From the NCBI GenBank assembly GCA_038209365.1, contig JBBQXS010000045.1:1-36207 (forward strand): a stretch of 36,207 bases of DNA, given 5' to 3'. This DNA is from DASQHW01 sp038209365 (GTDB lineage Bacteria > Actinomycetota > Acidimicrobiia > IMCC26256 > PALSA-610). The notes beneath the pieces were generated by a model that worked only from the letters and a program-made list of their open reading frames with translations, made no database searches and was not told where the DNA came from. Each line of letters begins with the position of its first letter. Position 1 is the first letter of the stretch. Positions 9,621 to 18,322 of the stretch are shown piece by piece. Both the position numbers and the translations under genes were made by a program.

Positions 9621-10280
9621 ATGGCCGATCCGAAATCGTTCCTGCTCACCGCGGAGCTGGGCGACTATCTCGTCGCGCACGGCACGCCGCCCGACGACGT
9701 GCAGCGAGAGCTCATCGCGGAGACGGCTGCGCTTGGCCCGGTTGCGGGTATGCAGGTCGCGCCAGAGCAGGGAGCGTTCCTCACGATTCTCACCCGGGCG
9801 ATCGCGGCCCGGCACGCGATCGAGATCGGTACGTTCACCGGCTACTCGGCACTGTGCGTCGCGAGTGGTCTCCCCGCCGACGGCACGTTGCTCGCGTGCG
9901 ACGTCTCGGAAGAGTGGACGGCGATCGGCCGCCGCTACTGGGAAAAGGCCGGCGTCGCCGACCGCATCGACCTCAGGATCGGCCCGGCGCTCGAGACACT
10001 CGCGAAGCTCGCCGACGCCGACCTGTTCGACCTTGCGTTCATCGACGCCGACAAGCCCAACTACTGGAACTACTACGAAGCCCTGCTCCCGCACATGAGA
10101 GCCAACGCGCTCATCCTGGTCGACAACGTGCTGTGGGGTGGCAACGTCGTCAACCCCGATGCCACGGACGACAACAGCAGGGCAATACGCGCGTTCAACG
10201 ATCGATTGGCGCAAGACGACCGCGTGGAGAAAGTGATGCTGCCGGTGAGCGACGGCCTGACGATCGCGCGCAAGAAGTAA
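9621..10280 (+). CDS. SAM-dependent O-methyltransferase, caffeoyl-CoA/catechol type
   Basis: A 219-residue class I methyltransferase of the family 3 O-methyltransferases, cation-dependent enzymes that methylate catechol-like hydroxyls. SAM motif I is AIEIGTFTGYSAL (66-78). Metal ligands are expected at D142 (FIDADKPNY) and D168-N169 (ILVDNVLWGG), both present. Length matches bacterial members. The ATG at 9621 has a -10-like TAGCGT just upstream. The next gene is convergent with a 25-bp gap, so this gene stands alone. The substrate cannot be told; bacterial members often act on small catechols or secondary metabolites. Confidence 0.9.
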   Translation: MADPKSFLLTAELGDYLVAHGTPPDDVQRELIAETAALGPVAGMQVAPEQGAFLTILTRAIAARHAIEIGTFTGYSALCVASGLPADGTLLACDVSEEWTAIGRRYWEKAGVADRIDLRIGPALETLAKLADADLFDLAFIDADKPNYWNYYEALLPHMRANALILVDNVLWGGNVVNPDATDDNSRAIRAFNDRLAQDDRVEKVMLPVSDGLTIARKK

Positions 10281-10305
10281 CGCACCGCCGACAACGGGCG
10301 GGAAC

Positions 10306-10962
10306 CTACATTCCTCGCAGCATCTTGTAGTACGGCGCCATCTTCTCCCGGGTGGCGTCGGGCAGCGGGACGATGGTCCCGAGTTGCCGCGCGCCCCAGA
10401 TGATCTCTGCCGTGAGCTCGACGAGGTTCGCGATCTTCAGTGCGTCCTTTGGTGATTTCCCGACGGTCAGCAAGCCGTGGTTCGCCATGAGCACGGCCGC
10501 GCGGTCGCCGACCCACTTCGAAACCTCGTCCGCGAGCTCCTGCGACCCGGTGAACTCGTAATGCGCGACGGGCACGTCGCCGCCGACGAACACCTCGACC
10601 TCTTCGATCACACACGGGATCGGCTCGTGTGTGAGCGCGAACATCGTGCAGAACTTGGCGTGGCAGTGGATGACCGCGTGAATGTCGTCGTATGCCTTCA
10701 GGCACGCGAGGTGCAGCGCCTTTTCGGTGGTCGGCCCGTTCGTGCCCTCCAGCACATTGGCGTCGAGGTCGGTCACGACGAGGTCGTCCAGCGTCATCGT
10801 GTCGTACGGCAACGTCGACGGGGTGAGCACCACGTTCCCGTCGGGCAGCCGGGCGGAGAAGTTGCCGGCAGTGCCGTGCACCAGGTTCGTTCGGAGCGAC
10901 TCCTTGGCGACCCAGAGCAACTCCTCCTTGATCTCCTGGGTGGTCCCCTTCAACTCGCCCAT
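10306..10962 (-). CDS. Class II aldolase/adducin family protein
   Basis: A 218-residue zinc-dependent aldolase of the L-fuculose-phosphate aldolase/L-ribulose-5-phosphate epimerase family. The metal and catalytic residues are present: E80 (TTEKALHL), H99 and H101 (VIHCHAKF) and H162 (MANHGLL), corresponding to E73, H92, H94 and H155 of E. coli FucA. HGTAGNFSAR (29-38) matches the phosphate-binding loop. Retro-aldol cleavage of a sugar- or hydroxyacid-phosphate, or decarboxylation as in the OtnC branch, is possible. It starts 1 nt after the stop of the 2-hydroxyacid dehydrogenase gene, so the two form one operon, perhaps for hydroxyacid or sugar-acid breakdown. Confidence 0.9.
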   Translation of the reverse strand: MGELKGTTQEIKEELLWVAKESLRTNLVHGTAGNFSARLPDGNVVLTPSTLPYDTMTLDDLVVTDLDANVLEGTNGPTTEKALHLACLKAYDDIHAVIHCHAKFCTMFALTHEPIPCVIEEVEVFVGGDVPVAHYEFTGSQELADEVSKWVGDRAAVLMANHGLLTVGKSPKDALKIANLVELTAEIIWGARQLGTIVPLPDATREKMAPYYKMLRGM

Positions 10963-10963
10963 G

Positions 10964-11950
10964 TCAGTGCAGCACCTCCGGGTTGACGCAGTTCACGGGC
11001 TTGTCGCCGCGCAAGATGCGGACGACGTCGTCGGCGATCAGCTTGGAATGATTCGCCTCGGTGTCGTACGTCGCGCCGCCGATGTGGGGCGTGAGCACGA
11101 CGTTCGACATCGCGCACAGCGGGTGGTCCGTCGGCAGGTTCTCACCTTCGAAGTGGTCGAGGCCCGCCCCACCGAGGTGGCCGGATTGCAGTGCCGCCAC
11201 GAGCGCGTCCGTGTCGTGCAGCATGGCGCGGGCACTGTTGACGTAGATCGCCCCGGGCTTCGCCGCCGCGAACTGTTGCTCGCCCATCAGGCCTTCGGTC
11301 TCCGGCGTCACGACGGCGTGCATCGAGACGACGTCGCATTCGGCGACCATCTCGTCGATGGAGTCCCTGTGGGTCGCGTCGGCGTTGTAGGGATCGAACG
11401 ACAGGACGCGGAGGCCCAGGCCTTCGAATCGCCATTTGGTCGCGCGTCCGACGGCGCCGAGTCCGATGATGCCCGCGGTCCGGCCCGCCAGCTCCCACGC
11501 CCGGTAGCGCTGGTACGGGATCTTGCCGCCGCGGAACACCTTGCCCTCGCGCACGTCGCGGTCTGCCGGCACGACGAACCGATTGACGGCGAACAGCAGC
11601 GCGACGGTGAGTTCGGCGACCGCGTTCGCGTTCCGGCCCGGTGCGCGCAATACGGGGATCCCGGCCTTCGTCGCGGCGGCCACGTCGACGTTGTTCGGGT
11701 CACCGCGACACGAGCCGATCATGCGTAGCGGCAGGTCGAAGACCGGGCCGTTGACGAAGTCGGATTCGACGATCAGGACGTCGGCGCCCTCGTCGCGCAG
11801 GCGGCCGGCGAGCTTCTCGCCGTCGTAGAGACGGAGCGGCACCTGCTCGATCCACGGGTCGTAGACCACGTCGGCGACCGATTGCAGCGTCTCCATCCCC
11901 TCGCCGCGAAACGGGGCGGTCACCAGTGCCTTCGGTCTCTCGGCCGTCAC
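10964..11950 (-). CDS. D-isomer-specific 2-hydroxyacid dehydrogenase (NAD-dependent)
   Basis: A 328-residue protein of the phosphoglycerate dehydrogenase-like family. The Rossmann motif is GLGAVG at 163-168, with an acidic residue at the end of strand 2 (SFD at 184-186), favouring NAD. Catalytic Arg241 (VNSARAML), Glu268 (LDHFEGE) and His289 (LTPHIGG) are all present. It probably interconverts a 2-oxoacid and a D-2-hydroxyacid, or oxidises a sugar acid. It lacks the C-terminal ACT domain of true SerA and is the first gene of a two-gene operon with the class II aldolase. It diverges from the crotonase gene at 12025 with a 74-bp gap carrying operator copy 3. Confidence 0.9.
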   Translation of the reverse strand: MTAERPKALVTAPFRGEGMETLQSVADVVYDPWIEQVPLRLYDGEKLAGRLRDEGADVLIVESDFVNGPVFDLPLRMIGSCRGDPNNVDVAAATKAGIPVLRAPGRNANAVAELTVALLFAVNRFVVPADRDVREGKVFRGGKIPYQRYRAWELAGRTAGIIGLGAVGRATKWRFEGLGLRVLSFDPYNADATHRDSIDEMVAECDVVSMHAVVTPETEGLMGEQQFAAAKPGAIYVNSARAMLHDTDALVAALQSGHLGGAGLDHFEGENLPTDHPLCAMSNVVLTPHIGGATYDTEANHSKLIADDVVRILRGDKPVNCVNPEVLH

Positions 11951-11980
11951 GCTTGCGTAGCTCCCTCGCTCGGGACCGCG

Positions 11981-12020
11981 TATCCTCGCACGTCACTGAC
12001 GCGCACGTCAGGTCCGGAGG
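11981..12020 (+). promoter_or_regulatory. Crotonase promoter region with palindromic operator, copy 3, and RBS
   Basis: TATCCT at 11981-11986 is a plausible -10. Just downstream, CTGACG-CGCA-CGTCAG (11996-12011) forms a 6-4-6 inverted repeat whose 14-bp core, TGACGCGCACGTCA, matches the sites at 2506 and 9463. An overlapping CGTCA-C-TGACG palindrome sits at 11991-12001. GGAGG at 12016-12020 is a strong Shine-Dalgarno that fixes the ATG at 12025. Bound protein would block the transcription start. Confidence 0.55.
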
Positions 12021-12024
12021 TTGC

Positions 12025-12945
12025 ATGCCCGTCCACTTCGCCCAGGACTCCGAGCACGTCGTCGTCATCACGATCGACCGGCCGGAGGCGCGCAACGCCG
12101 CGGACATGGAGCACTTCAAGCTGCTGCGCGAGGCGTGGGAACGCTTTGCCGCCGACGACCAGGCGTGGGTCGCGATCGTCACCGGAGTCGGCGAAGCGTT
12201 CTTCGCGGGCGCCGATCTCAAGAAGTACGTGCCCGAGATCACCAAGTTCCAAAAGGAGATCGCCGAGAAGGGGCTCACGGAGCTGAACGGGTACCGACTC
12301 GATGACGGAACCCGGTCGGTGTTGCGGAACTGGCCGCTCTACAAGCCGGTCATTGCGGCCGTGAACGGCTTCTGCACCGCGGGCGGCATGGAGATGCTCG
12401 GCGGTTGTGACATCCGGGTCGCCTGCCCGGAGGCCAAGTTCGCGGTCATGGAACCCAAGCGCGGCCTGTTCGCGGGCGGCGGGACGACGGTCCGCCTGCC
12501 GCGGCAGATCCCGTGGCCGCAGGCGATGGAGTTCCTGCTGTGCGCCGACCTGGTACCTGCCCAGCGCGCGTTCGAGATGGGCTTGCTGAACGCGATCGTC
12601 CCGCGGGAGCAGTTGCTCGACGCCGCGCGCGAGTACGCGCAGCGGATCATCGCGAACGCCCCGCTGGCGGTGCAGGCGACCAAGCAGAGCGCGCTCCAAG
12701 GTCTCTACTTCGACGAGGACGTCACCAAGCAGCTCCGAGCTGCGGTGCGCGAGCTGCGCAAGGCCGTGGCCGACGGGGCCGACGTCGCAGCCGCCGCGGA
12801 AGTCCTCGAGCGGCTCGGCAAGGAGCTGCGTACGCCGTTCGAGAAGGAGTCGAAGCTCTCGAGCTACATCTTCCAGACCGAGGACGCCAAAGAAGGGCCC
12901 AAGGCCTTCGCAGAGAAGCGGCCACCCGTCTGGCAAGCGAGATGA
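12025..12945 (+). CDS. Enoyl-CoA hydratase/isomerase (crotonase) family protein
   Basis: A 306-residue crotonase, longer than usual by a C-terminal tail of about 45 residues. The oxyanion-hole segment GEAFFAGADLKKY (56-68) and GFCTAGGMEMLGGCD (115-129) are present. Glu at 123 and Glu at 143 (FAVMEPKRG) correspond to the catalytic pair of enoyl-CoA hydratase. The ATG at 12025 is chosen over an upstream in-frame ATG at 11926 because GGAGG lies 4 nt before it and homology begins there. It is followed after 19 bp by a thiolase-like gene, so the two are probably co-transcribed and act in consecutive steps on an acyl-CoA. Confidence 0.9.
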   Translation: MPVHFAQDSEHVVVITIDRPEARNAADMEHFKLLREAWERFAADDQAWVAIVTGVGEAFFAGADLKKYVPEITKFQKEIAEKGLTELNGYRLDDGTRSVLRNWPLYKPVIAAVNGFCTAGGMEMLGGCDIRVACPEAKFAVMEPKRGLFAGGGTTVRLPRQIPWPQAMEFLLCADLVPAQRAFEMGLLNAIVPREQLLDAAREYAQRIIANAPLAVQATKQSALQGLYFDEDVTKQLRAAVRELRKAVADGADVAAAAEVLERLGKELRTPFEKESKLSSYIFQTEDAKEGPKAFAEKRPPVWQAR

Positions 12946-12964
12946 TCATGGTCGCGTTGTCGAC

Positions 12965-14467
12965 ATGAGTGCGTTCGATCCGCGGACGCCCTGCATCATC
13001 GGCGTCGGGGCGCGGACGTGGCATCCCGACGAAGTCGGCGAGCAGGGTGCGCCCGAGCCGTTGTCGATGTGGGAGGAGGTCGCGCGCGCCGCCGCGGTCG
13101 ACACGACGCGCCCCGATGTCCTGCAGCAGCTCGACAGCGTCCAGATCGTCTACTGCCAGACCTGGCAGTACGACGACGCCGTCGCTCGCCTGGCCGACCG
13201 GCTCGGCATCGACCCACGGCACCGGCACTACTCTGGCATCGGCGGCACCACGACCCAGCAGCTCGTCGACGCGACCGCGGAGCGCATGCTCGCGGGTGAG
13301 CTCGACCTCGCACTGGTGACGAGCGCAGAGGCGCTCGCCACCCGGCGGTCGTTCAAGAAGCAGGGCGAGCGGTATCCCTACTCGTTCAAGGCCGCCGACA
13401 AGCGACCGTTCCCGTGGGAAGCACCGCCCGACCCCGCCGAGATCGCGCACGAGGTGTTCCAGGCGTGGCTCACGTTCGCGGTGTTCGACAATGCTCGCCG
13501 CGCGCATACCGGAGCCGGTCTCGATGCCTATCGCGACGCCATCGGCCGGATGTTGGCGCCGATGACGCACGTTGCCGCCGAGAACCCGCACGCATGGTTC
13601 CGTGTCGCCCGTGATCCGGCGGAGATCATCACTCCGACCGCGCAGAATCGCATGGTCGGATACCCGTACACGAAGTACGCCGTCGCGGTGATGGACGTGG
13701 ACATGGCTGGCGCGCTGATCGTCGCCACTCACGAACGCGCGGATGGACTCGGCATCCCGCCCGATCGGCGTGTGTACCTCAGGGGTTGGTGTCACGGGAC
13801 CGACCCGGTGCTCGTGGCCGAGCATCCCGACATGTGGCGCTCACCCGCGATGGAAGCCGCGAGCGTGGAGGCGTTGCGCGTGGCCGGCATCGGTGCCGAC
13901 GACGTCCGGTATTTCGATCTGTACTCCTGTTTCGCGAGCTCACTGCACTTCGCGTGCGACGCGCTCGGGCTGGCGCCGGACGATCCGCGCGGGCTCACTG
14001 TCACGGGAGGCCTGCCTTACCACGGCGGGCCCGCGAGTGGCTATCTCACCCATTCGATCGCGGCGATGGTCGAGCGGCTGCGCGCTGACCCCGGAGCGTT
14101 CGGGCTGGTCTCCGGCGTCGGCATGCACATGACCAAGCACGTCTTCGGGTGCTACTCGTCGGAGCCCGGCGGGATCAGTCCCCCCGATCCGGTTCCCACG
14201 CCGGCGACGCGCCAAGTGGTGGCAACCCATGAGGGCGATGCAGTGGTCGCCGCGTACTCGGTCGTGCACGGCCGCGACGGCGCGCCCGATTGGGCGCTGC
14301 TCGTCTGCGATGTGGCCGCGGGTGCGCGCACGTACGCGCATTTGCGCGACCCGGACGCCGTCGCCGGCGCCGAACGCGAGGAGTTGGTGGGCACGAAAGT
14401 CTGCCTCGCACCAACCGAGTTCGACGGCCCTATGGGCAAGGTACAGCGGAACGTTGCAACGGTGTAA
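12965..14467 (+). CDS. Thiolase-like protein (TLP1/SCP2-thiolase type, catalytic Cys missing)
   Basis: A 500-residue member of the actinobacterial acetyl-CoA acetyltransferase-like group. GGLPYHGGPASGY and YFDLYSCFASSL are typical of SCP2-type thiolases. Where thiolases carry the nucleophilic Cys near the end of the first half-fold this protein has SGIGGTTTQQLV (90-101) with no Cys. The usual HDCF motif reads YSCF. The last 85 or so residues look like the extra C-terminal domain of mycobacterial thiolase-like protein 1. It may bind CoA esters without classic thiolysis, or act as partner of another subunit. The ATG at 12965 follows the crotonase stop by 19 bp. Confidence 0.82.
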   Translation: MSAFDPRTPCIIGVGARTWHPDEVGEQGAPEPLSMWEEVARAAAVDTTRPDVLQQLDSVQIVYCQTWQYDDAVARLADRLGIDPRHRHYSGIGGTTTQQLVDATAERMLAGELDLALVTSAEALATRRSFKKQGERYPYSFKAADKRPFPWEAPPDPAEIAHEVFQAWLTFAVFDNARRAHTGAGLDAYRDAIGRMLAPMTHVAAENPHAWFRVARDPAEIITPTAQNRMVGYPYTKYAVAVMDVDMAGALIVATHERADGLGIPPDRRVYLRGWCHGTDPVLVAEHPDMWRSPAMEAASVEALRVAGIGADDVRYFDLYSCFASSLHFACDALGLAPDDPRGLTVTGGLPYHGGPASGYLTHSIAAMVERLRADPGAFGLVSGVGMHMTKHVFGCYSSEPGGISPPDPVPTPATRQVVATHEGDAVVAAYSVVHGRDGAPDWALLVCDVAAGARTYAHLRDPDAVAGAEREELVGTKVCLAPTEFDGPMGKVQRNVATV

Positions 14468-14500
14468 CTCCCCGGCCTGCGGCGAGTACGACGAGAAAGA

Positions 14501-14564
14501 TTGACAGCCCGCGAGCCTGTTCGTAGCTTCCCGCGTTACAGTCCGCCTGTGACGTCCGTCACAG
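14501..14564 (+). promoter_or_regulatory. Promoter and inverted-repeat operator of the peptide transporter operon
   Basis: TTGACA (14501-14506) and TAGCTT (14524-14529) at 17-bp spacing form a near-consensus vegetative promoter. Just downstream, CTGTGACG-TC-CGTCACAG (14547-14564) is a perfect 8-2-8 inverted repeat at about +11 to +28, well placed for repression. The half-site GTGACG resembles but is not the same as the TGACrC half-site of operators 1-3. The leader is about 87 nt. Confidence 0.65.
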
Positions 14565-14622
14565 TTGGCCGTGCCTGTTCGATGCTACGGGGCGAGGGCC
14601 CCACGTGAACTCGGGGGGAATC

Positions 14623-16374
14623 GTGACTCGGAGGAGCTTCTGGCGTGGGCCGCAAGCCATTGCGCTGGTTCTGACGCTGGTGATGTTCGCCGCCGCCTGC
14701 GGCAGCAGCAGCAAGAAGGGCGGAGGCAACTCCGGGCCGGCGACCACCGGGGGCATCTCCAACAGCGATGACCCGAACGCCAAGCCGACACCCGGCGGTT
14801 CGCTCATCTACGGACTGGAAGCGGACACGAGTGGAGGCTGGTGCCTCTTCAAGGCGCAGCTCGCGATCGGCGGTATCCAGGTCGCCCGCGCGATCTACGA
14901 CACACTGACGGCGCCGGGCAAGGACGGCAAGATCCACCCGCTCCTCGCAGAATCGGTGACGGGCTCCAACAACAACAAGTTGTGGACGATCAAGCTGCGA
15001 CCCGGCATCAAGTTCCACGACGGCACCGACCTGACCGCCAAGGTCGTCAAGGACAACCTCGACAACTACCGACAGCTGAATCCGCTGTTCATTTTCGTCT
15101 TCCCCGACGTCACTTCGGTCGACGTGGTCGACAACCTCACGCTCACCGTCACGTCGAAGCGTCCGTGGGCGGCGTTCCCGTGGTTCCTCTGGGCCAGCTC
15201 ACGGCTCGGGATCATGGCCGAAGCGCAGATGAAGTCGCCTGACTGCAACACCAAGCTCATCGGCACCGGACCGTTCGAGAAGGTGTCATGGAAGTTCGGC
15301 GACAAGTTCGTCGCGAAGAAGAACCCGAACTACTGGCAGAAGGACAAGGACGGCGTGCAGCTGCCCTATCTGGACCAGATCACGTTCGTGCCGCAAGAGG
15401 ACGGCGCCAAGCGGTTGTCGTCGCTCGAAGCCGGCGACTTCACGATGATGCACACTTCCGGTCCGAAGCAGATCGTCAAGATCCGCCAGGACAAGGAAAA
15501 CGGCTCCCTGCACGACACGGAATCCGACAAGTTCACCGAGGTCGGATACGTGATGCTGAACACCTGTGCCGGAACCGGTGTCGCCGATCCGGAGTTGTAC
15601 TCGGGGTGCGGTCAGGCCTCGCCGTTCTCCGAGCTGTCGGCCCGTCAGGCGTTTGCATACGGCGTCGACCGCAACATCTTCAACAAGCTGCGCAACGACG
15701 ACATCCTGCAGCAGGCCACCGGACCGTTCGCGCCCGGCGTTCCCGGCTATCTCCCCGACACCGGCCTGCCGAACGTCGACAAGGAAAAGGCGAGGGCGGC
15801 CGCGGCCGAGTACAAGACGAAGACCGGAAAGACGCTGACGTTCACGCTGAACCACACCTCGGACCCCGACACGACGCAGGACGCGATTCTCATCAAGCAG
15901 ATGCTGAAGACGAATGCGGGAATCGACATCAGCCTCAACCCCGTGTCGGACCAGAGCACCTTGATCAGCATCGCGATCGGCCGCAGTTACGACGCGACGT
16001 TGTGGCGGAACCACCCGGGTGCCGACGACGACACGCAATATGTGTGGTGGCACTGCTCGAACCAACCGCCGGCTGCGTGCAACAACCCGGTGAACTTCGG
16101 TGGCTTCAACGACCCGGTGATCAACAAGGCGTTCGACGACGCCCGCGTCAGCACCGACCAGGCGGCCCGGACGAAGCTCTACGAGAAGATCAACCTCCAG
16201 TTCGCAAAGCAGCTCTACAACCTGTGGGCCCAGTACACACTGTGGACGGTGGCGTACAAGCCCAACGCCCACGGCGTCCTCGGCCCGCCGCTTCCGGACG
16301 GCACCGAGGCGTTCGAAGGCTTGCCGACCGGCCACCCGGTGACCGGGTTGTGGTGCGACGGCGGAAAGTGCTGA
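14623..16374 (+). CDS. Peptide/nickel-type ABC transporter substrate-binding lipoprotein
   Basis: A 583-residue extracytoplasmic binding protein of family 5 (DppA/OppA). The N-terminus is basic, then AIALVLTLVMFAAAC gives a lipobox with Cys followed by GSSSKKGGG. The body has the family hallmark GGSLIYGLEADTS near the mature start and WTIKLRPGIKFHDGTDLTA. I prefer the GTG at 14623, preceded by GGGGGGA, to the in-frame GTG at 14605. It is the first gene of a five-gene operon with two permeases and two ATPases, and delivers peptides or similar ligands to them. Two Cys-rich segments (NTCAGTG...YSGCG and WHCSNQPPAACNN) suggest disulfides. Confidence 0.92.
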   Translation: MTRRSFWRGPQAIALVLTLVMFAAACGSSSKKGGGNSGPATTGGISNSDDPNAKPTPGGSLIYGLEADTSGGWCLFKAQLAIGGIQVARAIYDTLTAPGKDGKIHPLLAESVTGSNNNKLWTIKLRPGIKFHDGTDLTAKVVKDNLDNYRQLNPLFIFVFPDVTSVDVVDNLTLTVTSKRPWAAFPWFLWASSRLGIMAEAQMKSPDCNTKLIGTGPFEKVSWKFGDKFVAKKNPNYWQKDKDGVQLPYLDQITFVPQEDGAKRLSSLEAGDFTMMHTSGPKQIVKIRQDKENGSLHDTESDKFTEVGYVMLNTCAGTGVADPELYSGCGQASPFSELSARQAFAYGVDRNIFNKLRNDDILQQATGPFAPGVPGYLPDTGLPNVDKEKARAAAAEYKTKTGKTLTFTLNHTSDPDTTQDAILIKQMLKTNAGIDISLNPVSDQSTLISIAIGRSYDATLWRNHPGADDDTQYVWWHCSNQPPAACNNPVNFGGFNDPVINKAFDDARVSTDQAARTKLYEKINLQFAKQLYNLWAQYTLWTVAYKPNAHGVLGPPLPDGTEAFEGLPTGHPVTGLWCDGGKC

Positions 16375-16416
16375 CCAAGGTCTGATCCCGGGCAGGAGTG
16401 AAGGAGACGACGGAAC

Positions 16417-17376
16417 GTGCATGCGATCGTCCGGCGACTGGTGCAGTTGATCGTCGTCCTCATCGTGGTCACGTTCTTCACGTCGCTCCTCACATCATTC
16501 CTGCCCGGAGACCCGGTCACGACGATCGCCCCCTTCTCGTCGGTGGAGACCCGCGCGCAGATCCGGGACCAACTCGGGTTGAACCAGAACATCGTCGTCC
16601 GCTACGGGAAGTGGCTCGGGAAGTTCGTCACGGGTGACATGGGTCGGGAGTACGCGGGCAACGATGTTCGCGGGGCGTCGATCTCGGAACGGATCAGGGA
16701 CGCGTTGCCGCGGTCGTTGACGCTGATGCTCTACGTCCAGATCTTCACGCTGCTCGTGGCGGTTCCGCTCGGGGTCTATACCGCGTACCGAGCCGGGAAG
16801 GCCGTCGACCAATTGGCCAACGGCTTCGCGTTCCTGCTCCTGAGCATCCCGGTGTACGTCGCGGGCACGCTGATGATCTTGTTCTTCAGCGTCAACAATC
16901 ACATTCTCCCGTCGCGGGGTTGGATCGCGCTCGGCAACAATCCGACCGAACACTTCAAGCACTTGGTGATGCCCGTGATCGCGATCGCGATCGGCCAGAT
17001 CGCCGTGTATGCCCGCTTGTTGCGCAGCGACATGGTCGCCACGCTGCAGGAGGACTACATCCTCATGGCGAAGAGCAAGGGCATCACCGACGGTCGGATC
17101 CTTTGGCGGCACGCGTTGCGGCCGTCGAGCTTGACGCTGCTCACGGTCGCGGGTCTGAACGTGGGGGCGTTGATCAGCGGGGCGCTCATCGTCGAGGTGA
17201 TCTTCGGCCTCAACGGCATGGGATTCCTCATCAACGATGCGATAAACCGCAGGCAGTACATCGCGTTGCAGGACTACATCGCGGTTGTCGCGATCGTGTA
17301 CGTGCTCGTCAACTTCGCGGTGGACTTCCTCTACCGCGTACTGGATCCGAGGATTCGTGGTGCTCGAATCGGATAA
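16417..17376 (+). CDS. Peptide ABC transporter permease, DppB type
   Basis: A 319-residue inner-membrane permease. The N-terminal helix IVRRLVQLIVVLIVVTFF, a large loop with LPGDPV and GQLGL-like DQLGLNQ, and the permease EAA loop (about residues 210-240, MAKSKGITDGRILWRHALRP) are those of DppB/OppB. GTG at 16417 is used, with GGAG/AAGGAG upstream at 16400-16405. It follows the binding-protein gene by 42 bp and its end overlaps the next permease gene, so translation is probably coupled. Confidence 0.93.
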   Translation: MHAIVRRLVQLIVVLIVVTFFTSLLTSFLPGDPVTTIAPFSSVETRAQIRDQLGLNQNIVVRYGKWLGKFVTGDMGREYAGNDVRGASISERIRDALPRSLTLMLYVQIFTLLVAVPLGVYTAYRAGKAVDQLANGFAFLLLSIPVYVAGTLMILFFSVNNHILPSRGWIALGNNPTEHFKHLVMPVIAIAIGQIAVYARLLRSDMVATLQEDYILMAKSKGITDGRILWRHALRPSSLTLLTVAGLNVGALISGALIVEVIFGLNGMGFLINDAINRRQYIALQDYIAVVAIVYVLVNFAVDFLYRVLDPRIRGARIG

Positions 17377-18322
17377 CACGACGAACATCGAAACCGTTGC
17401 CGGTCCGGCGGGAGGATTTGCCGCCATCGCGGTCGAGGAACCGCCGGAAGAGGTCTTCCAGAAGCGGCGGATCGGCATCATGGCCTGGTTCGCGATCGCG
17501 TGGCTCACGATCGTCTTGCTTGCCGCGGTTCTCGCGCCGGTGTTGCCGCTCAAGGATCCGATTGGCGGATTCGACTACGAGCACACGAAAGCGGGCATGT
17601 TCACCGCCGGGCACATCTTCGGCACCGACGACACGGGCAACGACGTGCTCAGCCGGGTGGTCTGGGGCGCGCAGGCGTCGATGCTGATCGCGATCGGCTC
17701 CATCTTGTTCGGGTTGATCATCGGAGGATTCCTGGGGTTGGTCGCCGGCTACCGCGGGGGCAAGACCGACACCGTGCTCAGCTCCTTCTTCAACATCTTC
17801 CTGGCGTTCCCGCAGCTGGTGCTCGCCCTCACGCTCGTCGCGGTGCTGGCGCCGAGCGCATCGGGGGGCGGTGGTGGCCCGACTTGGGGCCGACGAATAT
17901 TCGTGGTGATCCTCGCGGTCGGCATCGTCTCGGTGCCGATCCTCGCCCGCATCACGCGCGCGAACGCCCTTGCGTGGTCGCAACGCGAGTTCGTGATGGC
18001 GGCGCGGGCCCAGGGCGCTTCGAGCATGCGCGTGATGTTCCGCGAAGTGCTGCCGAACGTCCTCCCCGCGATGCTGTCGATCGCGTTGCTCGGTGTCGCG
18101 GTCGTCATCACGCTGGAAGGGGCCTTGGCGCTCTTCGGCCTGAGTGTTCCCGCGCCCAACCCGTCGTGGGGCAACATGATCTATTCGCAGTTGAGCGCCC
18201 TCGACGAGGCGCCGACCGTATGGATGGTGCCATCGGCGCTGATCTTCCTCTCGGTGCTGTCGTTCAACTATCTCGGTGACGTCGTGCGTGCTCGCTTCGA
18301 CGTGCGCGAGGGCGCGCTGTGA
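17360..18322 (+). CDS. Peptide ABC transporter permease, DppC type
   Basis: A 320-residue permease. A hydrophilic N-terminal segment is followed by the first helix (IAWLTIVLLAAVLAPVLP). HIFGTDDTGNDVLSRVVWGA is the DppC hallmark, and the EAA loop is REFVMAARAQGASSMRVMFR. I chose the GTG at 17360, 17 nt inside the end of dppB, because GAGG at 17349-17352 sits 7 nt before it; the adjacent GTG at 17357 is an alternative. An ATG far upstream (17285) would add a nonhomologous tail. The end overlaps the ATPase gene by 4 nt. A small Gly-rich insert (SASGGGGGP) lies in a mid loop. Confidence 0.9.
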   Translation: MLESDNTTNIETVAGPAGGFAAIAVEEPPEEVFQKRRIGIMAWFAIAWLTIVLLAAVLAPVLPLKDPIGGFDYEHTKAGMFTAGHIFGTDDTGNDVLSRVVWGAQASMLIAIGSILFGLIIGGFLGLVAGYRGGKTDTVLSSFFNIFLAFPQLVLALTLVAVLAPSASGGGGGPTWGRRIFVVILAVGIVSVPILARITRANALAWSQREFVMAARAQGASSMRVMFREVLPNVLPAMLSIALLGVAVVITLEGALALFGLSVPAPNPSWGNMIYSQLSALDEAPTVWMVPSALIFLSVLSFNYLGDVVRARFDVREGAL

